NCBI GenBank assembly: GCA_023665245.1
Contig: JAMPEH010000123.1
Location: 1 to 6,969 of the forward strand
DNA: 6,969 nucleotides
Reading direction: 5' to 3'
Source of the DNA: Muribaculaceae bacterium
GTDB taxonomy: Bacteria > Pseudomonadota > Alphaproteobacteria > Rs-D84
Part shown: positions 1 through 6,000 of the stretch, one piece after another
How the letters are laid out: every line of letters begins with the position of its first letter
How positions within the stretch are numbered: position 1 is the first letter of the stretch
Notes under the pieces: model-generated
What the model saw: the letters and a program-made list of their open reading frames with translations, nothing else
Told to the model about the DNA's origin: nothing
The model's database searches: none
Made by a program: the position numbers and the translations under genes

Positions 1-3000
1 AGGATACCGCCGCGCCCGACGAGGGGGCGGAGGAGGAAACGCCCGCCCAGCGTCCCGCCAAGGCCCCGGCCAAGGCGGCGGCCGTTGCTGCCGACGACGG
101 GATCGCCCTTACTGCGGAGACGGGGGGGACCACCTATACACTTACCGCTGGTGGTACTGTCGACTCCTTGCATTTTACAGTTGGTGCGAAAATGGAAGTA
201 AAATCGAAAAACTATACGATTGAGGGGGAAAATTTCTCAAAGTATTTTGACCCTGGGGGAAAAACACAAAGTGGCAATGCTGGCCGTTACATCATAATTA
301 AGTTGAATAATCCCGCCACAATCAAGGTTTGGAATGCAAATAGCGGGAACACGGTGTTGGCGGAGAGCGCTGATTCTGTTACTGCCACGAAAAAAGCTAC
401 GAAGACAAGCAGCGATAGGATTGATACGTTCGATGTGACGGAAGGCGGGACGTATTACTTGGCGTTCTCTTCCAAGGCTTATATCTGCCAGGTTCAGATT
501 GTGGAGGCAGGCACCGGTTCCACCCACACCCACAACTGGTCCACCGCATGGACCCGCGACGCGAACTACCATTGGCATAACTGTACCGCGGACGGCTGCA
601 CCGTGACCGACAACAGCAAAAAGGACGGCTACGCCGCCCACAGCTGGGGCAACGAGACCGTGACCAAACAGCCCGACTGCAAGACCGGCACCGCGGGTGA
701 GGCGACCTATAGCTGTACAGATGGCTGCGGCGCCACCACGACCAAAGAGATCCCCGCCAGCCATAGCTGGAACAACGGCACCTGCGCGAATTGCGGCGCC
801 GAGCAGCCCACGTTTACCAACCAGGGCGGCTGGATGGAGAGCGCCTATGCGGAGTGGTCCCTGGCCAATGTGGCCCAGGGCACCACTTATACTGCTTTTG
901 TGGCCCCCGCCGGGACCACCAACTGGACCCAGCTGGACAGCCAGCTCATCCGGGAGTACCCCAGTTACATGCGGGTGGACGCCCTGGGCCTGGCCGCGGG
1001 CAGCTATCAGATCAAGGTCGTTGGCAGCGACGGGGTGGAGATGATCTCCGACGCTCTGTCCGTCACCGCCCACGACCGCAGCGGCTACGGCTTTGTGGGT
1101 GGCACCCCCGGCGCCTATAACACCGACGGTACGCTGAAGAGCGGCGCCAAGATCTATTATGTCACGAATACCACCGAGTTGACAAGTGCCGTCAAGCAGT
1201 CCAGCCCCGCCGTCATCCGGGTCCTGGGCAAGGTGGAGAGCACCGGGATCACGCTGAAGTCCAACGTGACCATCGAGGGCGTTGGCAACGACGGGACCCT
1301 GTATGGCGGCGGCATCAAGCTGACCAACGGCACCGGGGAAGTCCGCAACCTGGGTATCATGTGGTCCGCCACCGGCAGCTATGAGGACTGCGTGACCATC
1401 GAGGGCGGCAAAAACTACTGGATCCACAACTGCGACTTCTTCTACGGTCAGGCGAACGACACGGAAAACGACAAGCAGAAGGGCGACGGCGCCCTGGATA
1501 TCAAGAAGAGCAATTACGTCACCGTTTCCTATAACCACTTCTGGGACAACGGGAAGACCAGCCTGTTGGGCGGTGACACCACCCAGGTCCAGGACTACCT
1601 GACCTATCACCACAACTGGTTTGACCACACCGACTCCCGGAACCCCCGCATCCGCAACGCCAAGCATCTACACATTTATAATAACTACTATGACAGCAAC
1701 AGCGAATACGGCGTGGGCGCGGTGTACCAGTCCAACGCCTTTGTGGAGTCCAACTATTTCCGGGACTGCGCCTATCCCATGCTCATGGCGGGCCAGGGCA
1801 GCGACGTGGCCGGAAAGAATACCTTCTTCCCCGGCAACAACAACGATGACTATAGCAAACCCGGCGAGTCCGGCGGCGTTATCAAGGCCTATGGCAACAT
1901 GCTGGCCGGGGATTATACCTTTGTGCCCTATCATGCGGAGACTGCCAGCACGGAATTTGACGCCTATGTGGTCACCGACAGGAACGCGACGGTACCCAAT
2001 ACTGTGACCAACAAGCTGGACAGCGCCACCACCTATAGCAACTTTGATACCGCCAGCGATATGTACGCCTATACCGCCCAGACCGCCGAGGCGGCTATGG
2101 CCACCACCACCCAGTACGCCGGACGGCTGCAGGGCGGCGATTTGAAGTATGACCTGGAGGGTATGACGAAGGTGGACGATAGCCAGTACCCCGGCCACGT
2201 CCTGCCCGACGCGGGGCTGAAGGCGCTCATCGTGGATTATCAGAGCGATCTGGTGAGCACCGGTGGCACGGTGACCCAGAACCACACCGAGACCATCGGC
2301 TGCGCCAACGGCGACCACGAGTGGGGCAACTGGCACATCGCCGGCACCGCCGCCCGGGCCGCCGGCACGATCACCGAGGTCCAGACCTGCCTGCGCTGCG
2401 GCGCGACGGGTAACACCCGCACTTTGAGCCTGACCAACGTCCAGGCGGACAGCGTGGGGGCCACCGCCGCCACCGGCGGCAGCACGAAGCCGGAGCCGAC
2501 GCCGACGGATTGCGACTGCGCCACCACGCCCCATTTGGCGACGAAGACCGTGGAGATCAAAGACGGCGAGACGCACTATTTTAAGTATGAGCAGGGCAAA
2601 AAGATCTATCTGAAAAATACCGATGTAAACGATGCGAATATTTGGAAAAGTGCCAGTTCGGACGACACGAACTTGAAGGCTGACAGCCGTGTTTCTAGTG
2701 GTGATAACACAGCATTCAAGTTTGTCATGAACAAGCCCGGCACCTATACGATCACGCTGACGATCGATGGCGTGGCGGCCCATGTGGTCACCATCGTTCT
2801 GGTGGCGGAGAGCGACCACGTCCACGTTTGGGCGGAGAGCATTGATGGCGTGGCCACGGAGAAGAACACCGATTGGGCCAGTACCGGTTGGTTGATCACC
2901 AAGCGGGCCAGCTGCACCGAAGCCGGCGAGATGGTCCGGGTCTGCATCAGTACCGAGGGGTGTGACCTGGAAAGCAAGAATTACCGGGAGACCGCCACCA

Positions 3001-6000
3001 TCAAGGCCGCCGGGCACACCTGGGGCGCGTGGACGGTGACGACGCCGGCCACCTGCCAGCAGGCGGGCCAGCAGACCCATACCTGTACGGTGGAGGGGTG
3101 CGGCGCCAGCGAGAGCGAGGCGATCCCGGTGGCGGCCCATGTGGACGCCAACGGCGACGGCCTGTGCGATTACGGCTGCGGCACGGAGGTCGTGCCTACG
3201 GCGTGCTGCAGTGAGCTGAAGCCGCATAAGGCGTCGGAGTATAACACCTTCGACCTGTCCTTGTGTGATGGCGAGACGCATTACATCGAGATGCTCAGCA
3301 GCGGCAGCAACGTAAAGTTCTATTTTAATGAAGCGTCTAACGCCGACTATACTTACGCCAGAAATCATTGGAGCATAAGCGGTGCGAGTGGCGTTTTTGG
3401 CAGCACGAGCAATGATACGAGCAATAAGGGTATTTCTAGTAGTTTGCAAAAGAACAAGTCCGGCACGGTGACGATCACGAACTCTAATACGAACCGTTCG
3501 CTTACCCTGGTCGTGGTCGATCTCAGCACGATCGAAGTCACCGTTACCTATCAGGATGTGGACGGTACTGTCATTGGAGAGCCCACCACCGAGGTGGGCC
3601 GTTTGGGCCAAAAGCTGACTGAGCCCGCCGCGCCCACGGCGCCGGAAGGCAAGGCCTTCGCGGGCTGGTACGTGGTGGAGAACGGCGAAGTCACCAGCAA
3701 AAAGTGGGACTTCGCCAACGATGTGGTCAGCGATAAGGAGATCACTCTGCGGGCCGCCTATGGCACGCAGTACGTGGTGCACTATTACCTGATCGAAGAC
3801 GGGCAGGAGACGGCCAAGAGCGTTCCCGGTCTGGAGGATACGGTGGCGTTCTACGCAGGGGATATTGACGAGACCACCGTCATCTCCGTGGCGGCGCCGG
3901 CGGTGCTGGGCTACATCCCCCAGCAGACGAGCTATGAGCTGAAGCTGGCCGAGAGCAAGGTCCTGTTCATTTATTACACCAAGGCCTATGAGACGCACAC
4001 CCACCGCCTCATCCCCGCCGCCGGCACGGGTATGATGTGGGGGGAGATCGTCATTCCCGGCACTTCGGGCGCTACGCTGGAGCTGGTGGGCAATGACGAG
4101 GCCCTGGGCCTTACCGCCGCCGTCAACAACACCATGGGGCTGACCGTTCAGGGCAGCGCCCTTGTGGCGGCCGATTCCGTCACCGGGGACACCGCCGCCA
4201 GCACGGTCTATGTCAAGGCCACCACGGCGGACGGGCAGGTGTCCTATTACTACCTGACCGTGGAGCCCCCCACCACGGCGACGGTGACCTATAAACTGGT
4301 GGACGGGGATTCGACGAAGGTCGCGAGCACGGCGCAGCCCTTCACCGCCATCGAGGGTTGGGACGCGAGCAAGCTGCCCGCCGGCGCGGTGGTCAGCGAG
4401 GACGGCATGAGCATTACCGTCTCCAGCTATGTGGGCGCTCCGCTGCCTGTCATCCCCGCTTTTGGCGATTATCCCACCGGGTATCCCTACAGCGTGGGGC
4501 AGACCGACGGCTTGAAGGAGAGCGGCAAGAGCTTCGCCGGTTGGAACATCGCCAGTTCCAAGGGCGGCAGCGTGCTGATCGACGGGGAGAAGTACCACAA
4601 TACAAGCAAAGACAATAAGAACCAAAACCTGCCGAAGGAGGAGTATGAGGCGGGCAAGGCGATCATCAACAGCGCGTCGGTGACTCTGGAGTCGGGCTGG
4701 CGGAACTATAAGAGCTATCTGAACGTTCTGGCCTTTGACGTGGAGGGCAAAGACCGCCTGCAGGAGCTGGAGATCTCCATGAAGCGGATGCGGGAGACCG
4801 AGGACTACGGCTTTGCGTCCAACCTGATCCAGCTGGAAGTGGCCGCCGGCGTTACTTATGACGCTTGGCAGGTGGAGTTCCTGTACGACAGTACCCCGTC
4901 GGTGGATATCGACATGGTCATCGGCGACAGCCAGTATACCCTGCTGGGGATGTACTTCCCCAACAAGAAGACCGAGAGTACGAAGGAGGTCAGCATCGAA
5001 CTGCAGGAAGGCACCGGCGTTTGGCAGCTGGCCAAAATCCCCACGTCCAATGCGGGGCAAGGCGAGACTGCCGCGGACGCTCCGGCGGTCAACCTGGTCC
5101 TGACCGAGGCCTACACGGTGAAGTATGTCATTCCCGCGGCGGCCGGCGTGACCATGGCCAACGATACGAAGACCTATATTCCGGGCGAGCAGCGGCTGCC
5201 GTCCACGGGTGTTCTAGATAGTGACGAGAAATATGAGCTGGATTCCACCGGGACCCGGAGAAAGGTCGAAAACAAGAACGTGGAGTTCGCCGAGCAGATC
5301 AAGCTGGCCGCTCTGCCGGAGCTGAAAAACGATCCCACCCACATCCTCAACGGCTGGTACGTGAAGAACGACCAGGGCGAGGACGTGTATTACGGCGGCG
5401 AGGGCGCTCTGCTGGGTCTGACCGGCAGCATGAAGGCGCTGGACCCCAACGGGGACCATGTGATCGAGCTATATGCGACCTATGATAAGCTGGGCAAGGA
5501 CTACACGGTGAAGTACGACCGGAACCTGCCTGCCGGCGTGGACGGCACCGGCGTGGCGCAGCCCGCTACCACCACGCAGAATACGGCTAGCGGCTTTGCC
5601 ACCTTCCTGGTGTACAACGAGGAGCTGGTGTTGGAAGGCTGGGAGTTCAAGGGCTGGAGCAAGGATGACCCGACCCCCGCCACGCTGGAGGGCCTGTATC
5701 AGCCGGAGGCGAATCTGATGGTCGAGGATCCTAATCCGGAGACCGCTGAGCCTGTGCCGGAGGTCACCCTTTACGCCATTTGGGAGCGGCTCAGCCACAC
5801 CGTTTCCGGCACCATCGACAACGGCGGCACCGTGACCAACAATGACCAGACCGTGGCCCATGGGGAGCAGTCCCTGGCTATGGTCTTCACCCCCGCGGAG
5901 GGCTATCGGATCACCGGCGTGACCGTCAACGGCACGGCGGTGGCCGAGCCTGCCATCGCGGACGACGGCAGCTATACCTACGCCGCCACCCAGGTGACCG

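Noticed and set aside
27..40. Shine-Dalgarno-like GGAGGAGGAA
   Set aside because: No ATG, GTG or TTG start lies at a suitable distance, and it encodes the Glu-rich linker in the open frame (GAG GAG GAA).
697..1120. Overlapping plus-strand open frames in the other two frames (697-1044 and 791-1120)
   Set aside because: Pro/Arg/Ala- or Gly/Arg-rich translations typical of out-of-frame GC-rich DNA. They overlap recognisable Cys/His and FN3-like coding sequence.
237..1667. Minus-strand open frame of 476 residues
   Set aside because: Same codon-aligned shadow frame. It overlaps the PL1 domain and its sequence is V/G/A-rich without recognisable motifs.
3144..3170. Dockerin domain (cellulosome attachment)
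   Set aside because: Only one DxNxDGxCD loop is present. A dockerin needs two loop-helix repeats over about 60-70 residues, and the flanks here are Cys/His modules.
4635..4683. AAGGAGG followed by an ATG at 4645
   Set aside because: The ATG is out of frame and reaches a stop after 12 codons. The bases encode KEEYEA of the main protein.
1668..5060. Minus-strand open frame of 1,130 residues
   Set aside because: It is exactly codon-aligned opposite the true gene. Its translation is a low-complexity mix rich in His, Arg, Gly, Val and Leu with no domain, and its ends fall on rare CTA codons of the sense gene. The sense translation has clear domains throughout.
5111..5515. 15-base direct repeat CTACACGGTGAAGTA as a mobile-element or recombination site
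   Set aside because: Both copies encode the same start strand (YTVKY) of adjacent InlB-type repeats, so protein-level repeat homology explains them. No terminal inverted repeats or transposase are present.
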